A stretch of DNA of 64,000 nucleotides from Bacteroidales bacterium (GCA_016715075.1 JADKBK010000007.1:124001-188000); one strand, 5' to 3'. Positions 28,195 through 37,355 are shown, numbered from the stretch's first letter. Translations and numbers: made by a program. The notes: generated from the letters alone by a model not told the origin.

Positions 28195-28222
28195 GTAGTG
28201 CCACGCCATGGCGTGGCACTAC
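28195..28222. repeat. 28-bp perfect palindrome, REP-like
   Basis: GTAGTGCCACGCCA is followed directly by TGGCGTGGCACTAC, a perfect 28-base palindrome centred on an NcoI-like CCATGG. It shares GTAGTG/CACTAC ends with the element at 37097-37160. Confidence 0.8.
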
Positions 28223-28249
28223 TAACGATCTGCCTAGAATGTAGGGTTA

Positions 28250-28269
28250 TGCCATGTCATGACCATGCA
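28250..28269. repeat. imperfect palindrome around GTCATGAC
   Basis: TGCCATGTCATGACCATGCA is a degenerate inverted repeat whose core TCATGA is symmetric. It resembles the GACATGCCATGGCATGTC element at 37097. It may be a decayed copy. Confidence 0.4.
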
Positions 28270-28350
28270 ATTTTAAAATTCCTTTTTACCTGCAAACAAT
28301 AGGCTGTTGTTTTTTTTAGTATTTTCGACCCGGATTTTAATGCTACCAAT

Positions 28351-28959
28351 ATGTCATTAGGTAAAAAATCGATTTTGCTTATTGTTTTCATACTGATTAC
28401 CGATCAGCTTCTTAAGATATGGGTTAAGACTCATATGGAAATCGGACAGGAGATCCATCTGTTTGGAAACTGGGGAATCCTTCATTTTATAGAAAACAAC
28501 GGAATGGCTTTCGGAATGGAAATGGGAGGCAAGGCCGGCAAGTTTATACTGAGTATATTCCGGATTTTAGCGATTATAGGTATCGGCTGGTTCCTTAAAT
28601 CATTGGTTAACAAGGATGCCACTCTTGGTTTGATACTTGCTGTCAGTGCAATCATGGCTGGTGCAATAGGGAACATCATTGACAGTGCCTTCTACGGGAT
28701 GATTTTCAGTGAGAGCTTCAATCAGCCGGCTATTTTGTTTCCTCCCGGAGGAGGATATTCCTCCTTTCTTCATGGAAGGGTGGTTGATATGTTCTATTTC
28801 CCGATAATTAACACTCACTGGCCCGAATGGTCGCCATTCAGGCCGGGTGAATCGTTTGTTTTTTTCAGACCGGTTTTTAATATAGCTGATTCGTCGATAA
28901 CCTGTGGAGTTCTTTCTATTGTACTGTTTCAAAAGAAAATGTTCAGGGATCTATCCTGA
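28351..28959 (+). CDS. lspA: lipoprotein signal peptidase (prolipoprotein signal peptidase II)
   Basis: LspA cleaves prolipoproteins before the lipidated Cys. This is a 202-residue protein with four transmembrane helices. The conserved aspartates are in GNIIDSAF and FNIADSSI, the two catalytic residues of this aspartic protease family, and the N-terminal LITDQLLK and IENNGMAFGM regions match. It is longer than E. coli LspA (164) because of an insertion with PPGGGYSSFLHGRVVDMFYFPI, common in Bacteroidota. Start at ATG 28351. The upstream gap is occupied by palindromes and a tandem repeat, so its promoter must be within about 80 bases of the ATG. Confidence 0.95.
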   Translation: MSLGKKSILLIVFILITDQLLKIWVKTHMEIGQEIHLFGNWGILHFIENNGMAFGMEMGGKAGKFILSIFRILAIIGIGWFLKSLVNKDATLGLILAVSAIMAGAIGNIIDSAFYGMIFSESFNQPAILFPPGGGYSSFLHGRVVDMFYFPIINTHWPEWSPFRPGESFVFFRPVFNIADSSITCGVLSIVLFQKKMFRDLS

Positions 28960-28986
28960 TTATTTCCTTGGTAACACAAAATACAA

Positions 28987-29286
28987 TTATTGCTGACAGC
29001 AGGTGCTGATACAATTCAAAATCATTTTAAGGTTTGGATGCCTGAGATAATACCACGTATTCTTCCCTTCCCGTTTTGAAGCCAGCACACCGCGATCTCT
29101 CAGGATTACAAGATGGTGGGATGCAGTTGATTGTTCAATTCCAAGCAGATTATGAATTTCTGTGACTGTTTTCTTTCCCCCGTCTTCAAGGCAGCCTACT
29201 ATGGAAATCCGGATAGGATGAGCAATTGCCTTAAGCATCTTTGCGGCCATTTCCAGATTTTCCGCGGTAAGTTCTTTAAATTCCAT
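28987..29286 (-). CDS. ArsR-family winged-helix transcriptional regulator
   Basis: This is a 99-residue DNA-binding protein. The winged helix is read from KAIAHPIRISIVGCLED, with recognition-helix residues in IEQSTASHHLVILRDRGVLASKREGKNTWYYL. It is expected to be a metal- or redox-responsive repressor. The usual ELCVC metal site is not present. A cysteine-rich tail (CISTCCQQ) could instead sense thiols or metals. Genes regulated are not obvious, since it is convergent with lspA and divergent from the polyprenyl synthase. Confidence 0.85.
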   Translation of the reverse strand: MEFKELTAENLEMAAKMLKAIAHPIRISIVGCLEDGGKKTVTEIHNLLGIEQSTASHHLVILRDRGVLASKREGKNTWYYLRHPNLKMILNCISTCCQQ

Positions 29287-29413
29287 AATACCAAGTTTTT
29301 GTCGTGCAAAGATATGTAAATATGATGAAATGTTAACAACCTGTCACTTCAGGTGCTCAGGCTTATAAAACAGTACAATCTGCGACTGCCTGTTCCTGAT
29401 ATCATGATTTTAG

Positions 29414-29421
29414 TATATTTG
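29414..29421 (+). promoter_or_regulatory. -7 promoter element upstream of the polyprenyl synthase
   Basis: TATATTTG fits TAnnTTTG and ends 17 bases before the ATG at 29438, a short leader typical of this phylum. Confidence 0.55.
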
Positions 29422-29437
29422 AAAGAAATAATTTGAA

Positions 29438-30412
29438 ATGCCTGTTCTCACACGAATCAGACGACCCATTGACAAAGAGATGGCCGAATTTGAGGCCTAC
29501 TTTGGTAAGACTATGCGAAGTGAGATTCCGCTTTTGAATATAATCCTTAATTATATCCTCCGGCGCAAAGGCAAACAGATGCGGCCGCTCCTTGTATTTC
29601 TTACAGCAAAATTAAACGGAGAGATCACTGAAGCAACATTTGTTGCAGCTACATTTGTTGAACTCCTTCATACGGCATCCCTGGTACATGATGATGTAGT
29701 TGATGATGCCAATGAACGTCGCGGGGCTCTTTCTATAAATGCACTCTGGAATTCTAAAATCGCCGTCCTGGTGGGTGATTATCTTTTATCAAAAGGAATG
29801 CTAATAAGTGTTGAAAAGAACCGTTTCGATATGCTTGAGATCGTTTCCGATGCAGTCAAATCGATGAGTGAGGGAGAACTGCTTCAGCTTCAGAAATCCA
29901 GGAAATTCAATTTAAAGGAGGAGGATTATTTCAAAATAATAAAAAGCAAAACAGCAGCGTTACTGGCTGCCTGTACAGCATGCGGAGCAAGATCCGTGTC
30001 GGATGACTCCGATACTATCAGGATGATGAAAGATTTTGGCGAAAATATTGGCATTGCCTTTCAGATCCGCGATGATCTCCTTGATTATGAAGGGACCGGA
30101 ATAACAGGCAAAGCAGCAGGAAACGATATAAAAGAGAGAAAAATCACCCTCCCCCTGATACATGCCCTGGAACAGGCATCATATCTGAAGAAGAGACACA
30201 TCCTTGGTATTGTAAAAAACAGGAAAAAGACTAAGGCGGAGATCAATGAAGTAATAAGCTTTGTATCTGAAAACGGCGGAATGGTATATGCTGAACTTAA
30301 AATGAATGAATACAGGGATAAAGCCCTGGCCATACTCGATTCATATCCTGATTCCGAGGTCCTGGAATCAATGAAAGAATTTGTATTCTATACCACCTCC
30401 CGGAAGAAGTAG
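29438..30412 (+). CDS. ispB: polyprenyl (octaprenyl-type) diphosphate synthase
   Basis: This is a 324-residue trans-prenyltransferase that extends farnesyl diphosphate with isopentenyl units, giving the side chain for menaquinone. The first aspartate-rich motif is DDVVDDANERRG near residue 88, the second QIRDDLLDYEG near 212. KGKQMRPLL carries the pyrophosphate-binding Lys/Arg. Chain length is set by residues near the first motif and cannot be read with certainty, so ispB is a family symbol. Menaquinone feeds the act complex, giving a loose functional link. No neighbour belongs to the pathway. Confidence 0.88.
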   Translation: MPVLTRIRRPIDKEMAEFEAYFGKTMRSEIPLLNIILNYILRRKGKQMRPLLVFLTAKLNGEITEATFVAATFVELLHTASLVHDDVVDDANERRGALSINALWNSKIAVLVGDYLLSKGMLISVEKNRFDMLEIVSDAVKSMSEGELLQLQKSRKFNLKEEDYFKIIKSKTAALLAACTACGARSVSDDSDTIRMMKDFGENIGIAFQIRDDLLDYEGTGITGKAAGNDIKERKITLPLIHALEQASYLKKRHILGIVKNRKKTKAEINEVISFVSENGGMVYAELKMNEYRDKALAILDSYPDSEVLESMKEFVFYTTSRKK

Positions 30413-30422
30413 CTTCTCAATT

Positions 30423-31706
30423 TCAGCCTGCATGCAGTTCAATCTTGGCAACTTTTCCCAGGTCCTTAAGATAATGTCTTGAGCCAAGCCAGAAAAGAAA
30501 TGCCCCGATAAGCAAAACTACCGGAAGTATTGACAAAGCAGTCTGTATATTAGTCAGATCATAGATTTTACCCATTATTATCGGAGCTGTTGAAGCCCCC
30601 AGCAGATTCTGCACCACTACTGCAATTGCATATGAAGAGGCCCTTAAACCAGGATGAATAACATCCTGTGTAACTGCTGCCGCTCCTGAGATGAAAGATA
30701 GGACAAGAACACCAAAAACCAGCAGGCATATATATTGCACTGTACCTTTCAGAAGAGCGAGCGCAATGAAAAGGAATATTGCTGAAAGCAGGGTTGATAA
30801 TGCCGGATACACAAGACGGGCATTAGCTCTCGTTTTGCGCCATAAATCCGTCAGATGCCCGCCAAGGGGTGCACCAATAATAGCCAGCAGCATCACGGTG
30901 CTTGCCATTTGCCCGGCCTTTTCCTGGGGTATCTGCCTGACCTTTTCAAAATATGTTGGAAGCCATGTCAGCATTGAAGTCGTGACAAAGACAACTGAAG
31001 CAATCCCAAAATAGGTAAACAGTACTGAAGGTTTGGAAATAAACTCTTTAATTATATCCTTACGCTCCATTTTTATAACTTTGCTGTTCCTGTCGATGAA
31101 GGATAGATCAACGGTTTTGTAGTCCTTAACGAAAAGGAATAAAATGGCGACGATAAGCCCCGGTATGGCAACAATCCCGAAGGCATGCTTCCAGCCCAAC
31201 CTGACAGCAATCATCCCTCCCAGCAATACACCTATTGCAGAACCAAGCGGTATTGAAGCATTCCAGATACCCATCATTCTGGCTCTCTTGTCAATCGGGT
31301 ACAAGCCTGAGATCATGGCGCTTCCTCCAGGTGCATAACCTGCTTCACCAACACCAATAAGGAGACGAGCCATGAACAGCTGTACAAAATTGCCTGTCAG
31401 GGCACACAGAGCTGTGGCAAGACTCCACATTATAGCCATAATACCAATTGTTTTTGTCCGGCTCCATCTGTCAACAAGAATTGAAACCGGAAATGTCAGC
31501 AGCACAATTGCCCAGTAAACTGCGGATACCAGCAGACCACTCTGGGTATGGGTTATGCCCCAGTCCCTCTCGATGGAGGTAAACATTGAAGTAACCACCA
31601 TCCTGTCTATATAATCAAACATATATAACAGAAACAGCAGAACAAAAACATAATTTGAGTAGCCTTTTGAAAAAAGGTACCCTGTGCGGTCCTCTGGCTT
31701 TTTCAT
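30423..31706 (-). CDS. MFS transporter, spinster/ACS-like
   Basis: This is a 427-residue major facilitator with 12 predicted helices. Motifs are the loop 2-3 DRWSRTKTIGI, the loop 4 ARLLIGVGEAGYAPGG and loop 8-9 LGGHLTDLWRKTR. Similarity to hexuronate/organic anion transporters of the ACS or spinster type is suggested by the GVGEAGYAPGG segment, but the substrate is unknown. It is convergent with ispB and divergent from the CoA-binding protein. No catabolic genes are adjacent to hint at a cargo. Confidence 0.8.
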   Translation of the reverse strand: MKKPEDRTGYLFSKGYSNYVFVLLFLLYMFDYIDRMVVTSMFTSIERDWGITHTQSGLLVSAVYWAIVLLTFPVSILVDRWSRTKTIGIMAIMWSLATALCALTGNFVQLFMARLLIGVGEAGYAPGGSAMISGLYPIDKRARMMGIWNASIPLGSAIGVLLGGMIAVRLGWKHAFGIVAIPGLIVAILFLFVKDYKTVDLSFIDRNSKVIKMERKDIIKEFISKPSVLFTYFGIASVVFVTTSMLTWLPTYFEKVRQIPQEKAGQMASTVMLLAIIGAPLGGHLTDLWRKTRANARLVYPALSTLLSAIFLFIALALLKGTVQYICLLVFGVLVLSFISGAAAVTQDVIHPGLRASSYAIAVVVQNLLGASTAPIIMGKIYDLTNIQTALSILPVVLLIGAFLFWLGSRHYLKDLGKVAKIELHAG

Positions 31707-31859
31707 TCTAAATTTTCTATTTAGTAAACCTTTACACCAAGTAAATAAAAATAAATGTCAGTTGATATTTTTATTGTATTTTTAAGTCTTTATACTTACT
31801 TAACAAATATAAGGTAAATCATTAATTTTCGTTGCACAAACTAAAACCTGTATCCAATC

Positions 31860-32309
31860 ATGAATAGCTTAAAACAAATCAATCAATTTCTTGAAAATCA
31901 ACCTATTGCTTTGGTGGGTGTTTCAAGGAATCCGAAAAAATTCGGCTATACAGCTTTCAAGGAACTGAAAGAAAAAGGGATGAAGGTAATTCCTGTCAAT
32001 CCCGAAGCCGATGAGATTATGGGCGAAAAATCCTACCATAATGTGACTGAACTTCCACAGGAGGTAAAAGGAATAATTGTAATGACAAAAAAGGACATAA
32101 CTGCATCTGTCGTCAGGGAAGCGATGTCGAAAGGAATCAAGGGTATTTGGATACAGCAGATGGCAGACAGCAAGGAAGCAATAAATGAGCTCAAGGGATC
32201 TGATATAAATTTCATTACGGGTGAGTGCATACTGATGCATTACAAGCCTCACAGCATACACAAATTTCACAAGAATCTGAAGAAGCTTTTCAGAATGTAT
32301 CCAAAATAA
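31860..32309 (+). CDS. CoA-binding domain protein (YccU-like)
   Basis: This 149-residue protein contains a single Rossmann-like CoA-binding domain, with PIALVGVSRNPKKFGYTAFKEL near residue 15, VIPVNPEADEIMGEKSYHNV, and GIKGIWIQQM. Stand-alone copies such as YccU occur widely and bind CoA, with no known catalysis. It is probably in one unit with the thioesterase 75 bases downstream. Confidence 0.8.
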   Translation: MNSLKQINQFLENQPIALVGVSRNPKKFGYTAFKELKEKGMKVIPVNPEADEIMGEKSYHNVTELPQEVKGIIVMTKKDITASVVREAMSKGIKGIWIQQMADSKEAINELKGSDINFITGECILMHYKPHSIHKFHKNLKKLFRMYPK

Positions 32310-32383
32310 AAACAACCTTTTCTCCAATTGCCTGTTAAATAACCTGAGCATAAGCTGTATTAAAAATATCCTGAATCATTATA

Positions 32384-32791
32384 ATGACAGAAAACAATTT
32401 CACCTTCAGTCTTGAATTTACCGTGCGGGATTATGAATGTGATCTGCAGGGAGTTGTAAATAATGCAAATTATCAGCACTATCTTGAACATGCGAGGCAT
32501 GAATACCTTGTATCGAAAGGGATCAGCTTTTCCAGACTCCATGACGAGGGTATAGACCTGATTGTTTCAAAAGTTGAAATAGACTATAAATATCCGCTTA
32601 GAAGCCGCGACAGATTTGTTGTGAGGCTGAGGGCCGAACGGGAGGGAAATGTAAGGCTTCTTTTCATTCAGGAGATCTGCAGACTTCCTGATGAAAAGCT
32701 GGTTGTACGAGGAAGGGTTACAGGCGTTGCAACAAAAAATGGCAAACCTGTCTCACCGGGAAATATTGTGGAACAACTGGGATTAAAATAA
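32384..32791 (+). CDS. acyl-CoA thioesterase (4HBT/hotdog fold)
   Basis: This 135-residue hotdog protein has the motif RDYECDLQGVVNNANYQHYLEHARHEYL, with the catalytic Asp at about position 20, as in the YbgC/4-hydroxybenzoyl-CoA thioesterase group. It hydrolyses acyl- or aromatic CoA esters. The neighbouring CoA-binding protein and ligand at 6.8 kb are compatible, but no specific pathway is visible. Start at ATG 32384. Confidence 0.85.
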   Translation: MTENNFTFSLEFTVRDYECDLQGVVNNANYQHYLEHARHEYLVSKGISFSRLHDEGIDLIVSKVEIDYKYPLRSRDRFVVRLRAEREGNVRLLFIQEICRLPDEKLVVRGRVTGVATKNGKPVSPGNIVEQLGLK

Positions 32792-32821
32792 ATCGGAAAT
32801 TTTAATTTTTATAGCCAAAAT

Positions 32822-33733
32822 ATGGTGAAGACAAAACTTACACGCCGGCAATTCGTCTCGACTATAACTGCAGGGGCCGGTACTGTTATAATTGGGAACG
32901 CTGCGCTTGCATCATCTTCATCCGGAACCGCAATCTCATCCCCCGCAATGAAGATAATCACTCTTGGCAAATCCGGATTGAAAACAACACTTCTCGGAAT
33001 GGGAACAGGTTTCAGCGGGTATAACAGATCTTCGAATATAACACGTGCAGGGGTTGCTGAATCAGTCATAAGAAATGCATATGAAAAGGGAGTCCGCTTC
33101 TTTGACTGTGCTGACAGCTATGGAACGCATACTTATACGGCATCAGCTCTAAAGGGCTTTTCGAGGGAAAGCTACACCCTGGGAACAAAGATCTGGGTCA
33201 GTCAGGGCGGTGTACCGGAACCCGAACGACCCGGCGCAGATGTTTTGGTTGAACGGTTCAGAAAAGAACTTAACACTGATTATCTTGACCTTGTACAGAT
33301 TCATTGCATGACAGATTCAGGCTGGACTGACAAAGAGAAGAAACAGATGGATATACTTGAAAACCTTAAGGCAAAAAAGGTTATCCGTGCTCACGGGGTA
33401 TCTGTTCACTCTCTGGAAGCCATGCAAGCCTGTATCGGCAATCCATGGGTGGATGTTGTTCATGTTCGCATTAATTCTTTTGGCGAGGCGATGGACAAAA
33501 GCGATCCATCCCTTGTAACGCCGGTAATTGAAAAACTTCATAAAGAGGGCAAGGGCATAATTGGAATGAAACTTATTGGAGCCGGTAAATTCAAAAATGA
33601 TCCGGAAAAGATAGATGAATCACTTAAATATGTTCTTGATCTGGGTACCGTTGATCTCATAATTGTCGGATTTGAAAAGCCTGAACAGATAGACGATTAT
33701 ATCGCCAGAGTGCAGAAGAATGTGAAGCTTTAA
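32822..33733 (+). CDS. exported aldo/keto reductase with twin-arginine signal
   Basis: This is a 303-residue TIM-barrel reductase. The signal peptide LTRRQFVSTITAGAGTVIIG carries the twin-arginine motif and targets the folded protein to the periplasm. Catalytic residues of the family are visible: Asp and Tyr in FFDCADSYGTHTY, Lys in YTLGTKIW and His in VQIHCM. NADPH would have to be bound before export. Physiological substrates of such secreted AKRs are not known. The next gene, an SMP-30-like lactonase, begins 34 bases downstream and may form a sugar oxidation pair. Confidence 0.85.
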   Translation: MVKTKLTRRQFVSTITAGAGTVIIGNAALASSSSGTAISSPAMKIITLGKSGLKTTLLGMGTGFSGYNRSSNITRAGVAESVIRNAYEKGVRFFDCADSYGTHTYTASALKGFSRESYTLGTKIWVSQGGVPEPERPGADVLVERFRKELNTDYLDLVQIHCMTDSGWTDKEKKQMDILENLKAKKVIRAHGVSVHSLEAMQACIGNPWVDVVHVRINSFGEAMDKSDPSLVTPVIEKLHKEGKGIIGMKLIGAGKFKNDPEKIDESLKYVLDLGTVDLIIVGFEKPEQIDDYIARVQKNVKL

Positions 33734-33767
33734 AAAAAATCAACTGAACAAAGTTAAATAAGATCCA

Positions 33768-34676
33768 ATGTTTAAAACTATCAGTTTTCTTATCGCTGTT
33801 CCAATTACAGTGATCGGATTTTCATCCTTTTATAATAATGAGGAAGAAGAGGGGGTACTTGAATACGGCGCCAGGCTTGAAAAACTGGATGAAGGCTTTT
33901 CCTTTACGGAAGGACCTACCGCTGATGCTGAGGGAAATATTTTTTTCACAGACCAGCCGAATGACAGGATAATGAAATGGAGTATTGCCGGTGAGCTCTC
34001 TACATTCCTTCAGCCGGGCGGACGTTCAAACGGTCTCTCATTTGATAGTAAAGGAGTCTTGTGGTCATGCGCTGATGAAAAAAATGAGCTGTGGCAGATT
34101 GACCGCACAAAAAAAGTCACGCCTGTACCACTGACATATAACTCTAAATTGCTTAACGGGCCTAATGATCTATGGATAAATTCCAAAGGTGGCATATATT
34201 TTACGGATCCCTATTATCAGCGACCCTGGTGGACACATAAATCGATGCCACAAGAGCTTCAGGGAGTTTATTATCTTTCCCCCGATAGCAAAACTATGAT
34301 CCGGGTGATAGCAGACCTTGTTCAGCCAAACGGTATAGTAGGTACACCCGATGGTAAAACTCTTTTTGTAGCTGATATCGGGGACAATAAGACGTATTCC
34401 TATACAATAAACAAAGATCACACCCTGAGCAATAAAAAACTCTTTTGCGATCTGGGATCAGATGGGATGACAATTGATTCAGAAGGTAACATTTATCTTA
34501 CAGGTAATGGAGTTACCATTTTCGACAAAGGAGGAAAACAGATATGTCATATTGATGTTCCAGAAGGTTGGACAGCTAATTGCTGCTTCGGGGGAAAAGA
34601 TCTGAAAGATCTCTATATTACGGCCACCAAGGGGCTTTACCGCATTAGAACAAGAGTTACCGGAACTAAAGGTTAG
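33768..34676 (+). CDS. SMP-30/gluconolactonase-family protein
   Basis: This is a 302-residue exported beta-propeller. After a signal peptide (MFKTISFLIAVPITVIGFSS) come the family phrases EGPTADAEGNIFFTDQPNDRIMKW, NGPNDLWINSKGGIYFTDPYY and QPNGIVGTPDGKTLFVAD. The calcium-site residues correspond to the Glu in EGPTAD, Asn in GPNDLW and Asp in VADIGDN. Members hydrolyse aldonolactones. It follows an exported aldo/keto reductase in the same direction, so oxidation of sugars or lactones in the periplasm is plausible. Confidence 0.88.
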   Translation: MFKTISFLIAVPITVIGFSSFYNNEEEEGVLEYGARLEKLDEGFSFTEGPTADAEGNIFFTDQPNDRIMKWSIAGELSTFLQPGGRSNGLSFDSKGVLWSCADEKNELWQIDRTKKVTPVPLTYNSKLLNGPNDLWINSKGGIYFTDPYYQRPWWTHKSMPQELQGVYYLSPDSKTMIRVIADLVQPNGIVGTPDGKTLFVADIGDNKTYSYTINKDHTLSNKKLFCDLGSDGMTIDSEGNIYLTGNGVTIFDKGGKQICHIDVPEGWTANCCFGGKDLKDLYITATKGLYRIRTRVTGTKG

Positions 34677-34817
34677 ATAATTTTCTATTTCTTATTTTTA
34701 GATCTTCTTTCAGAAAAATTTAACACTTCAGGTTGCGAAAGCTTACTTATTTTTTTTTTAACATTGCACAATAAAATTAATTATTACATTTATTGCGTTG
34801 ATAAATAACCCTAGATA

Positions 34818-35027
34818 ATGAATAATATTTTGGCTATGGAAGGAACGAGAAGAGCGGATATAAAGCCAGGGATAGACGTTATGGTTGAGTTGGCTGAACA
34901 TAAACGGACAGGCAGGCTCACAGGCGGAAAAGTTAAAGAAGTACTTACCTCAGCTCCAAATCATCCCCACGGAATTAAAGTAATGCTCGAAAGCGGACTT
35001 GTTGGAAGAATCAAACAGATAATCTGA
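34818..35027 (+). CDS. ywbE: YwbE family protein (DUF2196)
   Basis: This small protein of 69 residues has the family core RRADIKPGIDVMVELAEHKRTG and then KEVLTSAPNHPHGIKVMLESGLVGRI. Its function is unknown. The length matches the family. The upstream gap (34677-34817) contains only AT-rich DNA including a run of ten T. Confidence 0.8.
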   Translation: MNNILAMEGTRRADIKPGIDVMVELAEHKRTGRLTGGKVKEVLTSAPNHPHGIKVMLESGLVGRIKQII

Positions 35028-35076
35028 CACTGCATATTTGCCATTCTACGAAAAATATATTTAAATTTGATTTATG

Positions 35077-35096
35077 TGAAGGTCTGTTAACCTTCA
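35077..35096 (+). terminator. small hairpin between ywbE and pfkA
   Basis: TGAAGGT ctgtta ACCTTCA is a seven-base stem with a six-base loop followed by TTATTTT. It could terminate ywbE or sit in the pfkA leader. The U run is interrupted. Confidence 0.35.
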
Positions 35097-35134
35097 TTAT
35101 TTTATAATTTAAATATATTCCTAATCTGATTAAG

Positions 35135-36460
35135 ATGAAATTCGAGGATTTTCTAGTACCCTCTCTAGGAAAGGGTGGAGTAGTCTCACCTCTAAAACTA
35201 TCGCAAAGAGAGGATAGTCCTGTCTACCAGTTTGTAGATGACAGTGAACGCATTCTATATGATGTTTCGCTCGAAAACTTCAACAGGTGTCATGAGACAG
35301 GAGTTGTTCCGGTAACATTTGAAAAAGCGGGTCCCAGGGAAAATCTCTATTTTGAACCTGCCAAGACAAAAGTAGCCATAGTAACCTGTGGCGGCTTGTG
35401 TCCGGGATTGAACAATGTAATCAGAAGTCTGGTAAATGAACTCTACTACAGGTATGGCATTTCACGTGTTCTGGGTATAAAATACGGGTATGAAGGATTA
35501 ATTTCCAAATATAACCATCCGGTTGTTGAACTTACTGCTCCAATGGTAAGGGATATACATCTTACGGGAGGTACATTCCTGGGATCTTCAAGAGGAGAAC
35601 AGGATGTTTCTCAAATGGTTGATACCCTTGAAATTATGAATGTAAATGTACTGTTCTGCCTGGGTGGAGACGGTACTTTAAGAGGTGCACATGCAATTCA
35701 TGAAGAGATTGTAAAACGTAATATAAAGATATGTGTTGCGGGAATCCCCAAAACGATTGATAACGATATAGACCTGATTCAGAAGTCATTTGGTTTTGAA
35801 ACTGCATTTTCCATTGCGAATGACATCATAAGAAATGCCCATAATGAGGCGACAGGTGCATTCAATGGCATTGCACTTGTTAAGCTGATGGGACGTGATT
35901 CAGGATTTATAGCAGCAAGTGCTGCACTCTCCATTTCAGAAGTTAATTTTGTTCTCATTCCGGAGATTAATTTTGACCTTTACGGACCAAGAGGATTCCT
36001 TAAAGTACTAAGAAAGAGGCTCGAGGAAAGACATCATGCAGTAATAGTTGTTGCAGAAGGAGCCGGTCAGGAGTTTTTTGAACAGGCTGGTGAAGATAAA
36101 GACCCTTCAGGCAATATCAAACATAAGGACATTGGCATTTATCTTAAGGATAAGATCACGGAAGAATTCAGGCATAAGGAGTTTCCCTTTTCAATAAAAT
36201 ATATTGATCCCAGCTATATTATCCGTAGTGCTCCGGCAAATCCAAACGATAGCAAGTTCTGTAATCTCCTCGCTCAAAACGCTGTTCACGGAGCTCTTGC
36301 AGGAAAGACCGATTTTGTTGTAGGCTTCTGGAATAACCAGTTTACACTTCTTCCTATTTCAAGAGCTGTAGCAAAACGCAAAAAAATTGATATAATGAGT
36401 GAATTATGGTGGAATGTCCTTGAAGCGACCGGACAGCCAATTAGCATGAAGAATCCCTGA
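35135..36460 (+). CDS. pfkA: ATP-dependent 6-phosphofructokinase (long clade)
   Basis: This is a 441-residue phosphofructokinase of the longer plant- and trypanosome-like clade. Motifs are GGLCPGLNNVI, the nucleotide site GGDGTLRGA and the catalytic PKTIDNDI (Asp as base). The residue after GGD is Gly rather than the Asp of PPi-dependent enzymes, while the residue before TIDND is Lys, as in PPi enzymes. This combination is known in ATP-users of the long group, so ATP dependence is favoured. The gene begins glycolysis commitment and lies two bases before a HAD phosphatase. Confidence 0.9.
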   Translation: MKFEDFLVPSLGKGGVVSPLKLSQREDSPVYQFVDDSERILYDVSLENFNRCHETGVVPVTFEKAGPRENLYFEPAKTKVAIVTCGGLCPGLNNVIRSLVNELYYRYGISRVLGIKYGYEGLISKYNHPVVELTAPMVRDIHLTGGTFLGSSRGEQDVSQMVDTLEIMNVNVLFCLGGDGTLRGAHAIHEEIVKRNIKICVAGIPKTIDNDIDLIQKSFGFETAFSIANDIIRNAHNEATGAFNGIALVKLMGRDSGFIAASAALSISEVNFVLIPEINFDLYGPRGFLKVLRKRLEERHHAVIVVAEGAGQEFFEQAGEDKDPSGNIKHKDIGIYLKDKITEEFRHKEFPFSIKYIDPSYIIRSAPANPNDSKFCNLLAQNAVHGALAGKTDFVVGFWNNQFTLLPISRAVAKRKKIDIMSELWWNVLEATGQPISMKNP

Positions 36461-36461
36461 T

Positions 36462-37073
36462 ATGATTAAAAATATTGTCTTTGATCTTGGAAATGTGTTG
36501 ATTAGCTTCAGGCCATCAGCATATTTTGACACAAAAGATTACCCTGAGAACATCAAATCAAAAATTCTTTCAGACATTTTCGCCAGCAAGGAATGGCTTC
36601 TTCTCGATAATGGTAATATAACCACGGCTGAAGCCATTGATTCCATCTCATTGGGATCATCCCTTAAAAGGGAAGAAATAGCCCATATCTTCAATTTAAG
36701 GACTGAAATAATGTTTCCCCTTGACCAGAACGTCAGAATCCTTCCTGAGCTTAAAAAAAGGGGTTTCAGGCTATATTTTCTTTCCAACTTCCCTCTTGAT
36801 ATTTTCGAAGAGATAAAATCCGGTTATTACTTTTTCAGATATTTCGACGGAGGAGTAATTTCATCTGAAGTAAAATTCTCAAAACCCGATGAAAGAATAT
36901 ATCAGATCCTTATTAATAAGTATGCTCTTGTTCCGACAGAATCACTTTTTGTCGATGACATTGAAATAAATGTCAGGGCTGCAGAAAAGCTGGGTATGAA
37001 TGGTCTTATTACTTACGGATCTGAGGAATTTTCAAAAGAGCTGAACAGGTTCCTGGATCAGAACCTTCATTAA
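36462..37073 (+). CDS. HAD-superfamily hydrolase (HAD-IA, YihX-like)
   Basis: This is a 203-residue phosphatase of subfamily IA. Motif I is FDLGNVLISF, where the second Asp is replaced by Gly as in YihX-type proteins. Motif II is FLSNFP, motif III has Lys in KFSKPDERIY, and motif IV is FVDDIEINV. YihX dephosphorylates alpha-glucose 1-phosphate, but substrate here is not determined. Start ATG is two bases after the pfkA stop; the pair may be co-transcribed. Confidence 0.85.
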   Translation: MIKNIVFDLGNVLISFRPSAYFDTKDYPENIKSKILSDIFASKEWLLLDNGNITTAEAIDSISLGSSLKREEIAHIFNLRTEIMFPLDQNVRILPELKKRGFRLYFLSNFPLDIFEEIKSGYYFFRYFDGGVISSEVKFSKPDERIYQILINKYALVPTESLFVDDIEINVRAAEKLGMNGLITYGSEEFSKELNRFLDQNLH

Positions 37074-37096
37074 CTGAATTTTCATAAAATTTGAAA

Positions 37097-37160
37097 GACA
37101 TGCCATGGCATGTCACTACAATTTCTTTTTACTGTTTTCTGTAGTGTCATGGGCTGATAT
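37097..37160. repeat. palindromic element pair (GACATGCCATGGCATGTC and flanking hairpins)
   Basis: GACATGCCATGGCATGTC (37097-37114) is a perfect 18-base palindrome. It is followed by CACTACA (37114-37120) pairing with TGTAGTG (37140-37146), and then GTCAT...ATGAC (37145-37162). The CACTAC/GTAGTG words recur in the 28-base palindrome at 28195. The arrangement resembles a short dispersed extragenic element downstream of the HAD gene. Confidence 0.7.
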
Positions 37161-37334
37161 GACCTAAAATTTTTTCTTTGTTTCAATTTTCAATTTATTC
37201 CTGCCTGACGTTTTACTATTCCTTACCATTGCCCGGAATATCTAAAAATATTCAATTCTCGCAGAGTTAACACCACAGATAAACTCTTTTATCTACTTGA
37301 TACATAGCTATATAATATGTTCAAATCATTCAAA

Positions 37335-37350
37335 TGTTCCACGTGGAAAC
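37335..37350. promoter_or_regulatory. parS: probable parS (ParB-binding) site, 14 of 16 matches
   Basis: TGTTCCACGTGGAAAC matches the 16-base parS consensus of the TGTTCCACGTGGAACA form at 14 positions and contains a perfect 12-base palindrome TTCCACGTGGAA. It lies six bases before the 3' end of uvrC (minus strand), outside any gene. ParB binding would help segregation of an origin-proximal chromosome region. See the second site at 40816. Confidence 0.7.
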
Positions 37351-37355
37351 AAGCA

